Shown here piece after piece: positions 52,740 through 64,000 of a DNA stretch of 64,000 nt. This DNA is from Gigantopelta aegis (taxonomy: Eukaryota > Mollusca > Gastropoda > Neomphalida > Peltospiridae), in the NCBI RefSeq assembly GCF_016097555.1, contig NC_054704.1, positions 32,452,054 through 32,516,053 on the forward strand, read 5' to 3'. Below the pieces are notes generated by a model. The model made no database searches, was not told where the DNA came from, and worked only from the letters and a program-made list of their open reading frames with translations. Position 1 is the first letter of the stretch, and the number at the start of each line of letters is the position of its first letter. The position numbers and the translations under genes were made by a program.

Positions 52740-53385
52740 CAAATTTTCGAAATCAGTATAGTAAACATTTAACAGTGGTATAAAAATACTTTGGAACCAC
52801 ATGACTTTGGTACTATTGTGTTCTGGCCAGTGGTAGACTGGTCACGGGTCTCCACACTACGAAATGACATTTTATCCGACAATGACAGTAATAAATAAAA
52901 ACTATTTTTGTTACAGTATTTGTTAAATTTCTGTCTGAACTAAAACCCTTTGAGTTAAAAGACTGGCACACGCCGGTGTGCTGTAGACCTGTCGTTAGAA
53001 TCTTCATTATCCATACCCACTTGATTTGGTTTCATCAGGAACCGGGGAGCTCACAAGTTTACGATCATTTTGAGATCAAAGAAATCACACAACACCAGAA
53101 ACGTTTGTACACGTAATAATGAGTTAAAATTGTAAATTTATGACACACTATGTCGATACGATTAAATATAAATCGTGTTTAAAACACCATATTTTCTTAC
53201 CGTGTATTTTCTCGTTTCCTTGTAATTAACGTAACGTGGCTAAATCACGTGACCTTTTGGGCTCGGTCATGATTGATTATAGTTGTTCATAAAGCACGGA
53301 AACGCTTCACAGACAGCGCGTGTGCAGGAAATCACTCGGGGTGGGGGCGTTGCGGGGGGGGGGGGGGGGGCATCGGATGCGGCGA
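52740..53385. other. Intergenic with a G-run
   Basis: G-run of about 18 at 53353-53370 just before the next SINE. No gene supported. Confidence 0.4.
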
Positions 53386-53389
53386 ACGA

Positions 53390-53720
53390 AAGGAAATAAA
53401 TGTTTTATTTAATGACGCACTCAACACATTTTATTTATGGTTATATGGCGTCAGACATATGATTAAGGACCACACATATATTGAGAGAGGAAACCCGCTG
53501 TTGCCACTTCATGGGATACTCTTTTCGATTAGCAGCAAGGGATCTTTTATATGCACCATCCCATAGACAGGATAGTACGTACCACGGCCTTTGTTACACC
53601 ATTTGTGGAGCACTGGCTGGAACGAGAAATAACCCAATGTGTCCACCGACGGGGATCGATCCTGGACCGACCGCGCATCAAGCAAACGCTTTACCACTGG
53701 GCTACATCCCGCCTCCTTGC
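53390..53720 (-). repeat. SINE, full length (type-1 head, ACATTTATTTCC tail)
   Basis: Minus-strand order: tail complement AATGTTTTATTTAATGACGC, core TCTTTTATATGCACCATCCC, head complement CGCTTTACCACTGGGCTACA. GCGGCGAACGAA occurs immediately outside both ends (53380-53391 and 53719-53730), a long target-site duplication typical of LINE-mobilised SINEs. Confidence 0.9.
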
Positions 53721-53731
53721 GGCGAACGAAG

Positions 53732-56700
53732 TTGGATTCCCTTGAAAATATCATCAGGAAAATAATCGCCTTGAGCGCCTGCTTCATTTAGTAGGCCTAT
53801 CATCAGTTTTGCCCGATTTTCAGTATAAAATAATAAATATCAATATTTTGGAGGGAGGGGCTTCGTGTTTAAATAATTTCACATTGAATCCAGGTTGAAG
53901 CACGAAGATACGCTGTTAAAGGTTTAAGAACGAAGTAACCAAACTCGCATTAAAACAAGCGCGTGTGCAGTAATTTTATAGGGACATTCCCGAGTGTGCT
54001 GCATTGTAAGATGTTTCCGACTAATAAAATATTTCTATGATTAAACTTGCATATTAAATATATTTTCTTGTCTGTATATCCAATGTGTTTCTGGTTGTCT
54101 TCATATTTGTAAGAAGCCCGAACTGGATTTTGTCTTCAAATAATTTCGTACGTATACAAAATTTTTAGGAAATAAAATGAAATTTAACCTAGTACAAATG
54201 TTAGAACGATCAAAAACACGTTTAATATACAGCCACTAATATTTTATGCTGAAAAATATATTTGATTACGTTAAAAAGTCTTAGTCAATACGTCTTAACA
54301 ATTGCAGCAAACTCAGGAATGTTCCTTTAACAAAGGGGGGGGGGGGGGGGGGGGATCCTAGCGTCTATAGCCCGAGTACTCTCGAGTATTCGGGGTAGGG
54401 GGTCTAAATTGGCGAGAAAAGATCATCGGGGGTCGAGTTGTTTACCCCGAAAATATATTGAATGAAAATGTCCTGGACTGGAAGTGTCCGATTTTCTCTC
54501 ATGAAAATATGGCAATAGGGTGCAAGCAGCTCGGCCGATTTCAACCAAATTGTACGAGCAAAAGACAACTGTGCTAGGACTTAAATGGATATAAACAAAG
54601 CATGGAGATTGATAAATAAATTAAAATGAAATGGACGCAAACATCGATTACATACACTGCTTAGATGTACAACAAATGTGTCCTTTTTATCCAGATATAC
54701 ACCACGCAAATTTTTATTTTTAAAATTAATGTTTAGACTAGATACAAGCCTGATGACTTAACGAGTCTACCATTCTAAATATGCATGTTTTGGTTAAATA
54801 TAATATTATATATGCTATTGTTATGCGAAAAAAGTGTATCTTCCGAACGAGTTCACATCCCCAATAAATTGTGCATGAACTCTGGGTTGGAGCCAGTATC
54901 AATATGAATTCAGCATCTACCAACCTTCCATTTAATGACCGGGCCATGGGCAATCGAATTAAATGGTGTAGTTAAAAGTAGTTAAAGGTCCCGGGACCAG
55001 TCGTACTCAGTGGATGTTATTCTAATCCACACAGCTGACAGAGGTAGACATTCCATTTTGGAAGTAATCATCAAATACCTGTTAATACAAGTCTGACAGA
55101 ATAAACCTTTTGACTGCAGCAAGCTTCCTCAAACCAATTCAAATAAAGTTCTAAACACTTGAGAGATTGCCTGTTACAATATATAGAAACTCAACCCATA
55201 CTAGGTATGGCCTAAAAAAAAAAAAAAAAAAGGAGAGAAAAACCCCCAAGTGAAGATCAATGAAACATCCAAATGAAATAAAAATATTTTTGATAAGTTT
55301 AATCTCAGGGCAGCATGGCACTGATTATGGCAAGATGGTACCTGAACACGACATTAACATTATCTTTTACTGTACAAGATTATTTACAAACAAATACTGA
55401 ATCTGTATAAAAGAAGTTCAATATTTATTATAATAAATGATCTTACACCAACATAGTACCACAAACAAAAAATAATACAAAACAAAATTTTCAGTGTTTT
55501 TTTTATTTATTCATCTCTAAGTCTTGTACACAAATAACTGTTTTGATTGATAAATCACAAAAATAATTTTATTTATATTAATTAGATATAATTTGTGGAC
55601 AGCAGTTTGTTAAATCATCACCAATACAATGCATAAACACAAAGCAAAAACTGAGTTAAATGATGGCAGCGACAGAACTGTTAAAAAATAAAATTAAAAA
55701 ATAAATAAAACTTTATATAATTAAAAAAAAAAAAACCCCACAGTAATTGCTGAAATGTAATAAACTGCAACAAAACAGGTAGTTTTATCAATATCTATGA
55801 GACAGTAGAGTATAACAAACATTTGATACCTAAATTAAATCCAGATTTAACAATATAACAAATAAATTATCAGTTTTCTTTTAAAATCATTTCACATGGG
55901 AAGTTGTATGTTACAAGTCTTAGTCGAGAGCAGCAGTAAAAAGAACTTTTATGTCAAGACATTTAGTTTTTATGAAATTTTTGATTTACTGAATTTTTTA
56001 AAACAAAATGTTTATACATGTTAATAAACTTTAAAGAAAATAATTTTTTTTATCAGATTTAAAAATTTAACACCCCTCCCCCTGCAATAGAAAAGAAAAA
56101 ATTGTCTACAAGGTTACTGATCTATTACACTTAATTTTGATGCATTTACGAAAGCAACTCCAGAATTATGGACATTTTAATGAAAATGGTAAGAACTGAT
56201 GATACATTATCAAAAGCGGTAGTCTCAAGTATATTTTTATTATTTAAACCATTCAGAATATATCATCCTCATTAATTCTCTTCATATGACATACCCTAAA
56301 ATATCCTTTCAAGGTAGCTGCTAATCCATGTCACATAAAAATGCCTTAATTAACCGTCAACTCATTAACTTTCTCCTGCTTAGTGCAAGTCCAATGAAAA
56401 TGGTGAAGTTTTGTTCTATCACAGCACCGACAATAAACATTGACAGCTAAAATACACAAACTGTTACAACAGTTGTCATATTTGTAAACAGTCTTATTAT
56501 TATATGAATAGCCGAGACTGCAGCTTTAAAAGGGTACAAACAAAAATAAGATGTGTGGTTCACTTTCTAGATCACCCTTGCTTAGTATGTGTCATATATA
56601 CTTTCTCATAACATATTACTTTGAAAATCATGTATGATTTTTGACTAAATATAAATACCAATTTTGCGATTGCAGGCATTATGTTGAACCATTCAACAAA

Positions 56701-58928
56701 TGATAGTGATATCAATGAATTAATGTTTATCAACACCCCAACACAAAGAACAATTGGCAAATAGGTATCCAACAAAGGTAACAACTAGTGTAATAAAATT
56801 CGTCATGTTCTGTACTATATATCCAAAGCACACGCAAACAAGTTCAGGTTTTATGAGATTAATGTATCTGAATGTGAAAAAAAGAAAGAAAAAGAAAAAG
56901 AAAAAAAAAGAAAAACCCTCATAAACAAACCCAAAGGTCTAACCCTACTGGAATGTTATCAAAAATAGGCACGTGGACCAAGACACCTACACACACGCAC
57001 ACACTAAGTATTAATTTATGTCATAGTTTCATTTAGATCTTAACAGATACATACTCCTAAACAAAAACTTATATATTAGTTATACCAAAGTAGACTGTCA
57101 ATGAAAAGTCGGTCAGGTGAAAAAACAGTTCTAAAGTCAAACTAAATATAAAGCATCAGACTGATAACTAAGCAAAATGAAGAAGTCATTGGCTTGACTG
57201 AGCAGTTTGGTATTGAAAACATACCAGTAATACCGTGAGTTATCACAACATTGTTAAAATACTGTAATTTTGGGAAAGATTTGTCTGCACCTCCTCTTTC
57301 TACTTTTCCTGCAAGTTTTTATGCAACGAAGAGATAAAAAAAAATGTATATAGAGGTAATCTACCTTATTTCAAAACACTCTGAACTTTATACATTCTTC
57401 ACTATATGCATAAAAATACCTCTTAGAGACTGTCCTAAGTTTGCTGCCATTGTAAAAAGTATTGTAGTAGAATCTTTTTAACAGCAAAAATTAAATATCA
57501 GCACATTTTCATGTTTAGAAAATCAGTTTGTACATACATACATGTTTTGGTTGTCATAAAGTATGTAATTGGATTTTACCTCCCAATTATTTTGTACAAA
57601 TTAAAAAGCCCATATATTAGGACGTAAAATGAAATTTGAGCTACTCTAAACCAGAAACACATGGGATATGCAAAGACTGATACTCAAAACAATAAAATGT
57701 ACTAAACATGTAATTCTAAATGTCAAAAACACTCAATTAGTTGAGAACACCTTATAATGACAGTAAACTCAGGACAAACTCTTTAAAAGACGACCAAATT
57801 AAAAAAAAAAAAAAAAAAAATGAATTATAAAAAATCAAAAAAAAAAAAAAAAAAAAAAAACCCAGGAAGGTTTTGTTGGAAAATATTTCCATAATTTTAA
57901 TTTTATTGAAAAATATATGAGTCTTACACATGGCATCAAACACTTCAGTCATAACAAATGTGTTCAACAAAAACCATATCATGTGAAACTTAAACTAGTG
58001 ACATTAAAACATTTGTATTAAAATAACCATACTTTTGTCATGGATGTAAAAAGCTGATAGACATAAAACTTTGAACATTTTCTACAAATTACAGATGCCA
58101 GCCTGCTTATGAACATGGATTTCATAAAAGACCTAAGAACTGTACAGATATAAGTTACAGCATGTATTTACAATTATTAAATATGTACAGTGAGGTGAGG
58201 TGCAATATTTTGGTAGAAAGCTGGGATAGAGAATAGAAAGAAGAAAAAAAGGAAAAGGAAGAACAGAACAAAATGATACATTTATTTGATAGCATATAAT
58301 ATGCTAAACTACTTGCAATTCAACAAATTTGTGAACAAATATTAAGCAATAGCAGCCATAGCAAGGTTTATGTTCAAATTCAAACGGGAAATGACATGCA
58401 AAATGCACTGTAAAATATAAACATATGTAAATTACATTTTAACAATATCATTAGTGAACTATTTAAAAATATTCTGTAACCATCTTTTCAGTAACATTGG
58501 GAGATTAACCAACAGTAATCAATACAACCAAGTCAACTGCCTTGTTAAAAAAAAAAAAGAGAAAAAAAAAAAGAGAATAAAATAAAAATATCTTCATGAT
58601 GAAAATGTCAACACATATTGCATCAATTTCATTTGAATACAAGTGAAAGGCCATTCAAATTACTTACAATGTTTAAGACTAAGTTAATTGGCAACAACAG
58701 TAATGAGATGAACACTGTCCCATAACAATTAAGTAAATTATCAAGGTAAGTCTTTAAAGAGACTGTGAAACATGTTCAACAGAAAAGCAAAGTTTCAGTC
58801 AACTTTGAAGAAACAAAATATTCCATTTTAATACATACACAACCTAATGGGAATGTGTTTTCAGAACATAGGACTTCTGTTTACACTCCTTGTCAAAGAA
58901 TGAAAACATCACAATTCCTGTACTGAAG
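53732..58928. other. Long AT-rich gene-free stretch
   Basis: Contains a G-run of about 20 at 54337-54354, poly-A tracts (55214, 57801, 57838) and many A/T homopolymers. No splice-supported exon was found. The part nearest 61 kb could be RFX 3'UTR, but no polyadenylation site can be fixed. Confidence 0.45.
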
Positions 58929-59616
58929 CAATCCGATTAAAATTAGCTCCACTATTACATGTGGATCTAACACCAGCCAGTTGGAGCTCATGTCCACCAA
59001 TCAAAACCTTACTTGCAGAATCCTGCCAGCGATTTAAAAATAATGTGAAAACATTCCAAATTATCCTGAGGGTATACGACATTACGAATGTCTTAAAACA
59101 TGTTTTATTTTATAAAATAAATAATTTGTAATGTAAAACTGAAGACAGATTTGTTTTTTTGTTTTTTTTAAATAAATAAATAATTTTTAATGCAAAATTG
59201 AAGACTGATAACCCACCCCGTACGTACGTACGTACTGGTAGGATTCGCTGTACTACGGCCACTAAAATAGACTCGCCCGATATTTTTAGAATTTGTATGC
59301 TCCCAAATAACGTTATAAAAGCGAAATGTGATTAGTGAATATTTAAATTATTATTTACAGACGAAATGTTACCTGGACATTGGGGACTACGCAGTGTTAT
59401 TAGCAATCCGATTAAAATTAGTTCTACTGGTCTAAATAAGGTATTCGTAATTCACATGAAACATATCGTATACCCTCAGGATAATTTGGAATGTTTTCAA
59501 ATTATTTTTAAATCACTGTCAGGATTCTGCAAGTAAGGTTTTGATTGGTGGACATGAGCTCCAACTGGCTGGTGTTAGATCCACATGTAATAGTGGAGCT
59601 AATTTTAATTAGATTG
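58929..59616. mobile_element. Composite TIR element, 688 bp, with 9-bp target duplication
   Basis: Left end CAATCCGATTAAAATTAGCT, right end (reverse complement) CAATCTAATTAAAATTAGCT. GTACTGAAG lies outside both ends (58920-58928 and 59617-59625). The subterminal 170 bases are also inverted copies (GTTGGAGCTCATGTCCACC, GGGTATACGA). A third, internal terminus at 59403 (CAATCCGATTAAAATTAGTT) shows that two copies lie tail to tail within one duplication. Same family as 4347-6325; no transposase. Confidence 0.88.
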
Positions 59617-59819
59617 GTACTGAAGTATAAGAGGCAGGGTCAGGGTAATTCAGCCAATCCCACCCCCAAATGTCCATTAGTCAACCCTCAGTAACATTCA
59701 ATTTAACCATTCTATACATAAAACAGTCAAGCTTCAGCATCAAGCCTCATACACCCATGATCCTATGTAAAACTGTATCACTTCATTAACAGAATATGAA
59801 CATCAGTTGTACTTACTAT

Positions 59820-60540
59820 ATTACAAAACTAAGGACATTATAACCCCCCCCCCCAAACAAAAAAACCCAAAGACTAAGTCCTATGATTTCGGAGTAAATA
59901 AATGATCCATTTAAAAAACAATACATTAGATCAAGTAGCTAAACCTTCTGACTACTGCAGGCGAGATATCTCACCCGACGTCACGCCAGTCGACATACTG
60001 TACACTGTATTCCCCAATTCATATTTCCCGCCGTTTTGCATACCGCACTCACTGGAAAGACTTTTATAACAGGAAACAGAAGTGTCAATCCAGCTTCCTG
60101 CATCTTTAGGTGGTTTTTTTCTTTGAAAAATAACTTGTAATTTAGAGTTGAAAAAGTGGTTTTTAGCAAGTATTTTCACGTGACAACAATGGTGGCAAGT
60201 CGAGGTCATTTTCAGGGATTGATAGTGGATTATGAGAGCTAATTTGATAATAAATTTGATCGTTTTACCAACAATGAAAATCACCAAATATTGGGATATG
60301 AATCATAGTGGGGTTTTTTTAAAATTCTGGTCAGAAAACCACAATTTTTGAGTAATACGTAGCCCTGCCCAACATAGTTGAGATTTCTATAATTGTTACA
60401 AAGATGAATTTGAAAACTACATTCTATCGACATACTTTCTACTAGACTCGCCATAAGTCAATTTTAACTTCTTTTGATAAGGGATCATTAAAAGGCACAA
60501 ATGGCTAAATATATATTCACAATAACCCATAAAACTATCC
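59820..60540 (-). repeat. Unclassified repeat-like segment with a 111-codon frame
   Basis: The minus-strand frame 60287-59952 is compositionally more balanced than its AT-rich surroundings. It includes TSVSCYKSLSSECGMQNGGK and VYSMSTGVTSGEISRLQ. I recall similar peptides from uncharacterised molluscan predictions, which suggests a dispersed repeat rather than a gene. No domain, splice site or promoter supports it. Confidence 0.35.
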
Positions 60541-60544
60541 CACC

Positions 60545-61170
60545 CCCAACCAGTGTCCCCCTCAGTCTTCTACTAACAAAACGGAGACTAGACTCCAACA
60601 CTTGAAAGTATAATATGACTTTTAAAATTACACAAACTGTATACAAATTTAATTAATTGGGGTCCCAGTCTCATTTTAATTAACGTTTAGCAATTGTGTA
60701 CACACAATTCTGACCAAGGAGATTTAAAGTCAAAGTAGAGTTTAGATGCTTACAAGACAAAAATGGTAGCAAAATATTTCTCCCTACTATTGCTAAAAAG
60801 GACGTAAAATTGTTTATATCAGCCAGCAAACAAATTGGCCATGACAACTTCCTAAAACTTCCAACCCTATGTTTTTATTTTGTAAAAATTATGGAGATAG
60901 ATTACCATAAAGAAAGAAATTGTTTTAAAGAAATCAAACAGAAAATAGCCCCCCACTCATCAATCTCAAGTACATAACCCAGGTATTATTTAAAACTATG
61001 CAAGTGACAATGCAAGATAAGTAATAATGTGACATGATATGACATACATGAAATGACTTACTCCTAGCTAAAACAATAAAAAGGTTTTCATTTCATTTTT
61101 TTTTTAAATAAATAAGTTAAATAGAATAGAAAATTTCTTTGTGCAAATGCAAGTTGATTTCTCCCCCATA
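60545..61170 (-). other. Proximal 3'UTR / flank of the RFX-type gene
   Basis: Immediately downstream of the RFX stop codon on the minus strand. AT-rich, no other gene. Confidence 0.5.
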
Positions 61171-61623
61171 CTATTCTGTTTTAAGGCGTTTAATTGTTGA
61201 CCCTTCTCCAGCTCCAGTTGATGGAACAGGCATAACAAGAATTGTGTGGGTCTTTGCATTGGGGCCACCTGACGAAGCCGTTCGCACAGTGACAGCAGTA
61301 GGAGTTGATCCAGAAGAACCTGTTATCGTGTTTGTGCCTGTACCAGAACCTGCCGTCGTATTCGCAGACAGTACAACAACTGTGCTAGTGTTCGAGTTGG
61401 TCATATTGACATTGTTTCCTCCTATTCCATTTGAAGTAGGTCGTACACTTATTGTTCCTGGTGTGCTGGAACTGCCTGTCCCAGCGATAGACGTCACTAG
61501 CATAACAGTTTTGTGCTCCATACTTCGCACAGGTGCCATAGTTACAGGATTCTTAGCTGGTGGAGTTGGAGGCTTTTCACATTCCAGCGTACTCATTGCA
61601 ATAGCACTACTCAAATCTATGAA
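61171..61623 (-). CDS. Rfx: RFX terminal exon (low-complexity tail, stop)
   Basis: Acceptor TTTTGCAG ends at 61624. Begins FIDLSSAIAMSTLECEKPPT, then Gly/Ser/Thr/Val-rich sequence (for example SGSGTGTNT-like runs), ending in TAG at 61173-61171. The opposite strand is also open because of the regular codon use; that frame is a shadow. Confidence 0.85.
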   Translation of the reverse strand, partial: FIDLSSAIAMSTLECEKPPTPPAKNPVTMAPVRSMEHKTVMLVTSIAGTGSSSTPGTISVRPTSNGIGGNNVNMTNSNTSTVVVLSANTTAGSGTGTNTITGSSGSTPTAVTVRTASSGGPNAKTHTILVMPVPSTGAGEGSTIKRLKTE

Positions 61624-63766
61624 CTGCAAAAGACACACAAAACAATGTGAATTTGAGAATAAAACTACACAGTAAAAGCATCTGGTTTTTCAATAAAATC
61701 GCACAATTTCAACAATCCATGGGATGTATAAAAAAACCGGTCTTCATAGTGGGATGGTTCCAATAATAGATTACATTTATGACATGAAAATAAATACATA
61801 TGGCAGACAGTAAATTGGTGTCAAAAGCTTTATACACACCTTAATTTTTTATGATCCCCAATGCAATTCTTTTCCAAGTCATAATTAAATTAACGTGTGC
61901 TTTTTCCTACACAGAAATATTTTCACCCAACACAATAAGTTGAGCTACTGTAAACAACTATTGGTAAGAAAAACATTCTGATAATTGTTTTCTTACCTGT
62001 CTCACTTCTCCCATGACAGCAATTGGTGTTTCTCCAGTAGCTCTGGCTACCTTGTGTTCCACTAGGTAAAACATGTATTCGTCATATAACAATCGAATCA
62101 GATGAAAAGATCCAAAACTTGCAGCACTTCGCAAGGTCAAATCCCTGATTACCATTGAACTGCAAAATCATAAGCAAACATATTGCAAAAAAATGCATCA
62201 CAAAAACAGATCAAATTGGCCAAATAACATTTGGAAATTCTTTTTAAAGATTTAAAAACACAAGCATAATATTTAAAATTTTTAAAAAAACACAAGCATA
62301 ATATTAAAAAAATTCATCTTACATAAAGCTAAAATCTGAAACGATAAAGAGTTTTGTAAAAATAATCAACCTGGAAAATTAAAAAAAATTTCACAAATAA
62401 AATATTCCTAAAGTAAACTTGGATGACAACAATTTTTTTCCAGGAGACAATATTTGAATATTTTAGTAATGCGACTATGATTTTTATGTAGGTAATCAAA
62501 AGACTTGTTCTGTACTACCCTAATATTCCAAGTGTAGCAAAAGCCATAACTTTATCAATGAATCACCAGCTTCCCAATCAAATTCTCATAAATATATGTT
62601 GTTGTTTTTTTATCTCATCATCTACTTTCTTCCTTTCTTTTAATTCCATCTTACTTCTTTCTATACATCACCATAAATGCACTCAATTTTGAAAACAAAA
62701 GTTTATATCACTCCAAAAACAGAAACATTAGTTAGAGAAGAAAAGACAGACAAAAGAATACTGTATACCTATAAAAGGACCATTTGAGTAAAAACTGTCG
62801 TGCTGCCTTGGGGAAGTTAGTACTGCCCTCATGTGGCTGAAGAACCTGATTCACAACACTCTCTAACCAGACGGCCCACTGTTCGAGCGAGTTCTGTTGT
62901 TTCAGTGTCTTCTTGAAGTCTTCCTGCAGCTGTTGCACCACTGAGTCATCACATTGACATACCCACGAAGCCTGCTCCTGATGAAAAGAGAGTTAATATA
63001 GCTTTTTCACCCCCTCTTCTACAAACACGATAACCAAGAAGTCAAGAGTTTAGTGAAACTGCAGTTTCAATACTAGTAGATGCCTTTGTACACACTACCT
63101 GGGAAATGTGAATAAAATCCACTGTACAGAAATTGTATATAGCCAACCTTAGGAAATGCAGACTTCCATTTTTGAAAAACTCAATCGTGAAAACACTCAA
63201 AATACGGAAAGGAAAATTTCACTCTTTGAACTAACTTGCATTAGTGGGGAAGGTGGCAATAAGTGTCTAAGAAATATTAATTTATACTCATACACATGTA
63301 ATTGCTCAAATTTATTAATATTTTTTCTTTTTCTGACAAATAAAGGAATGGCTTGCAAGTTTATTAAAGTAAAAATTTGAAAAATAGATTCTTATAGCTT
63401 TATTATGTATATATATTATGTCTATTAAAATTCTGAATCTGATTAATCTTAATTATCTTTTAAACATCTTTTGACCATACAATAAAAATTAAAAGTGCAG
63501 CTTGTCCAAATGCAAGGTGTGCTCCAATTAAATGACAGGGCTTCATGAGCATGGTCACAGCCCTCAAAAAAATATCTAAAAATACAACAATAAGGTTTAT
63601 AGTGTAAAGTTATTACCTGGACGTTAAGAAAATCCACTCTGTTGAGATCAGTCAGCATCTGATTGATCTGCGATGTGTTCTGTAGAACCGCTCTAGCTGC
63701 TTGTGCGAGGTGATTCAAAGACGTGTACCTCCGTAATGTCTGAGCAAAGGCACTAACAGCACCAAC
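61171..63766 (-). CDS. Rfx: RFX1/2/3-type winged-helix transcription factor, C-terminal part (4 exons; 5' end outside window)
   Basis: RFX1/2/3 proteins bind X-box promoters, notably of ciliary genes in animals, as dimers in the nucleus. Exons (minus): 63766-63617, 62977-62769, 62159-61997, 61623-61171. All junctions are GT/AG and in phase (150, 209, 163 and 453 bases; phases 0, 2, 0). The protein reads AVSAFAQTLRRYTSLNHLAQ, ASWVCQC, FPKAARQFLLKWSFY, VIRDLTLRSAASFGSFHLIR and LLYDEYMFYLVEHKVARATG, then ETPIAVMGE. This is the conserved post-DNA-binding and dimerization region of the RFX1/2/3 group. The last exon encodes a Ser/Thr/Gly/Pro-rich tail of about 150 residues ending in a basic RLKTE, unlike the acidic vertebrate tails. 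The DNA-binding domain lies off the right edge. Confidence 0.93.
61997..62159 (-). CDS. Rfx: RFX exon: dimerization region
   Basis: Acceptor TTTTGCAG, donor CAG|GTAAGA. Encodes SMVIRDLTLRSAASFGSFHL, the LLYDEYMFYLVEH helix and ATGETPIAVMGE, which are nearly invariant among RFX1/2/3 proteins. Confidence 0.93.
62769..62977 (-). CDS. Rfx: RFX exon: central conserved region
   Basis: Acceptor TCATCAG, donor TATAG|GTATAC. Encodes EQASWVCQCDDSVVQQLQED, then a Leu/Gln-rich helical stretch and FPKAARQFLLKWSFY; ends two bases into a Ser codon completed by the next exon. Confidence 0.9.
63617..63766 (-). CDS. Rfx: RFX exon: AVSAFAQTLRRYTSLNHLAQ region
   Basis: Exactly 50 codons in phase 0, donor CAG|GTAATA. 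The acceptor is CCAAAAG at 63768-63767, with a weak pyrimidine tract. Encodes the first visible part of the RFX conserved region, ending LNRVDFLNVQ. Confidence 0.88.
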
Positions 63767-64000
63767 CTTTTGGCCAAAGCAAGATAGTATTACATTAAGA
63801 TGCATTATAAAGGGACCCTTGATAAAATAATTTCTGACATCAGTACACAAGTATTCAATATTAGATGCATGCCATAAAAACATTCCTACAAGATATTCAC
63901 AATCAACATTTATCAATGTTCATATTACAAAGACAGCTGAATAACTGACCCATTACCTTGATTAATTGTCTTTGCATTTACCATTTACTATATATGCCAC

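Noticed and set aside
57752..57982. Phe-rich small protein
   Set aside because: Encoded by poly-T complements of two poly-A tracts; an artefact.
61139..61675. 178-codon plus-strand frame opposite the RFX last exon
   Set aside because: Antisense shadow: the minus-strand frame is splice-linked in phase to three conserved RFX exons.
63156..63380. 74-codon frame in an RFX intron
   Set aside because: AT-rich, no domain, and located in an intron between in-phase exons; a chance frame.

Overview
This window is eukaryotic, repeat-dense, AT-rich DNA. Dispersed tRNA-headed SINEs, LINE remnants, a Ty3/gypsy LTR element, Tc1/mariner elements and many MITEs surround intron-split animal genes. The SINE core and its oligo-T/A tails, the LINE 3' ends and the TA-rich microsatellites fit a lophotrochozoan, most likely a marine mollusc. 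The species cannot be set from the sequence. Almost every long open frame is a shadow of a repeat. I can support only two host genes, plus one candidate first exon.

Host genes. (1) A Ctr/SLC31-type copper transporter lies on the minus strand in four coding exons between 44289 and 35409. Its parts are a His/Met-rich N-terminus, a short pre-membrane exon, a TM1 exon, and a final exon with TM2 and TM3 bearing the M-x3-M and G-x3-G signatures. Splice sites and phases agree throughout, except for one extra base in the TM1 exon near 36820. (2) The 3' end of an RFX1/2/3-type transcription factor lies on the minus strand in four exons between 63766 and 61171. They encode part of the conserved regulatory and dimerization region and a Ser/Thr/Gly-rich tail. 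The gene continues beyond the right edge. (3) A His-containing candidate first exon lies at 9708-9631 (minus), with a TATA box about 80 bases upstream and a clean splice donor.

Layout. Positions 1-16.9 kb are SINE-rich accessory DNA. They hold a TIR element of about 2 kb with 9-bp target duplications (4347-6325) carrying an unrecognised 307-residue frame, plus a 79-bp minisatellite (12.3-13.4 kb). A complete but internally deleted Ty3/gypsy retrotransposon lies at 17912-23734 on the minus strand, with a 5-bp target duplication. Positions 24-35 kb are gene-poor, with LINE scraps, MITEs and a TTAA-flanked element. The copper transporter occupies 35.4-44.3 kb. Its first intron contains two Tc1/mariner elements and a hAT-like element, the first mariner and the hAT sitting in one (TA)n tract. 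Positions 44.7-47.0 kb hold a dispersed repeat split by a 1288-bp solo-LTR-like insertion. Positions 47-54 kb are nested SINEs and MITEs. Positions 54-61 kb are AT-rich, partly perhaps RFX 3'UTR, with another composite copy of the 9-bp-duplication TIR family.

The most noteworthy items are that TIR family and its possible cargo; SINE families that share heads, cores and tails in different combinations; an LTR element whose integrase C-terminal piece precedes its RNase H piece; and the single-base frame break in the copper transporter. All were read by eye. No alignment or database search was run.
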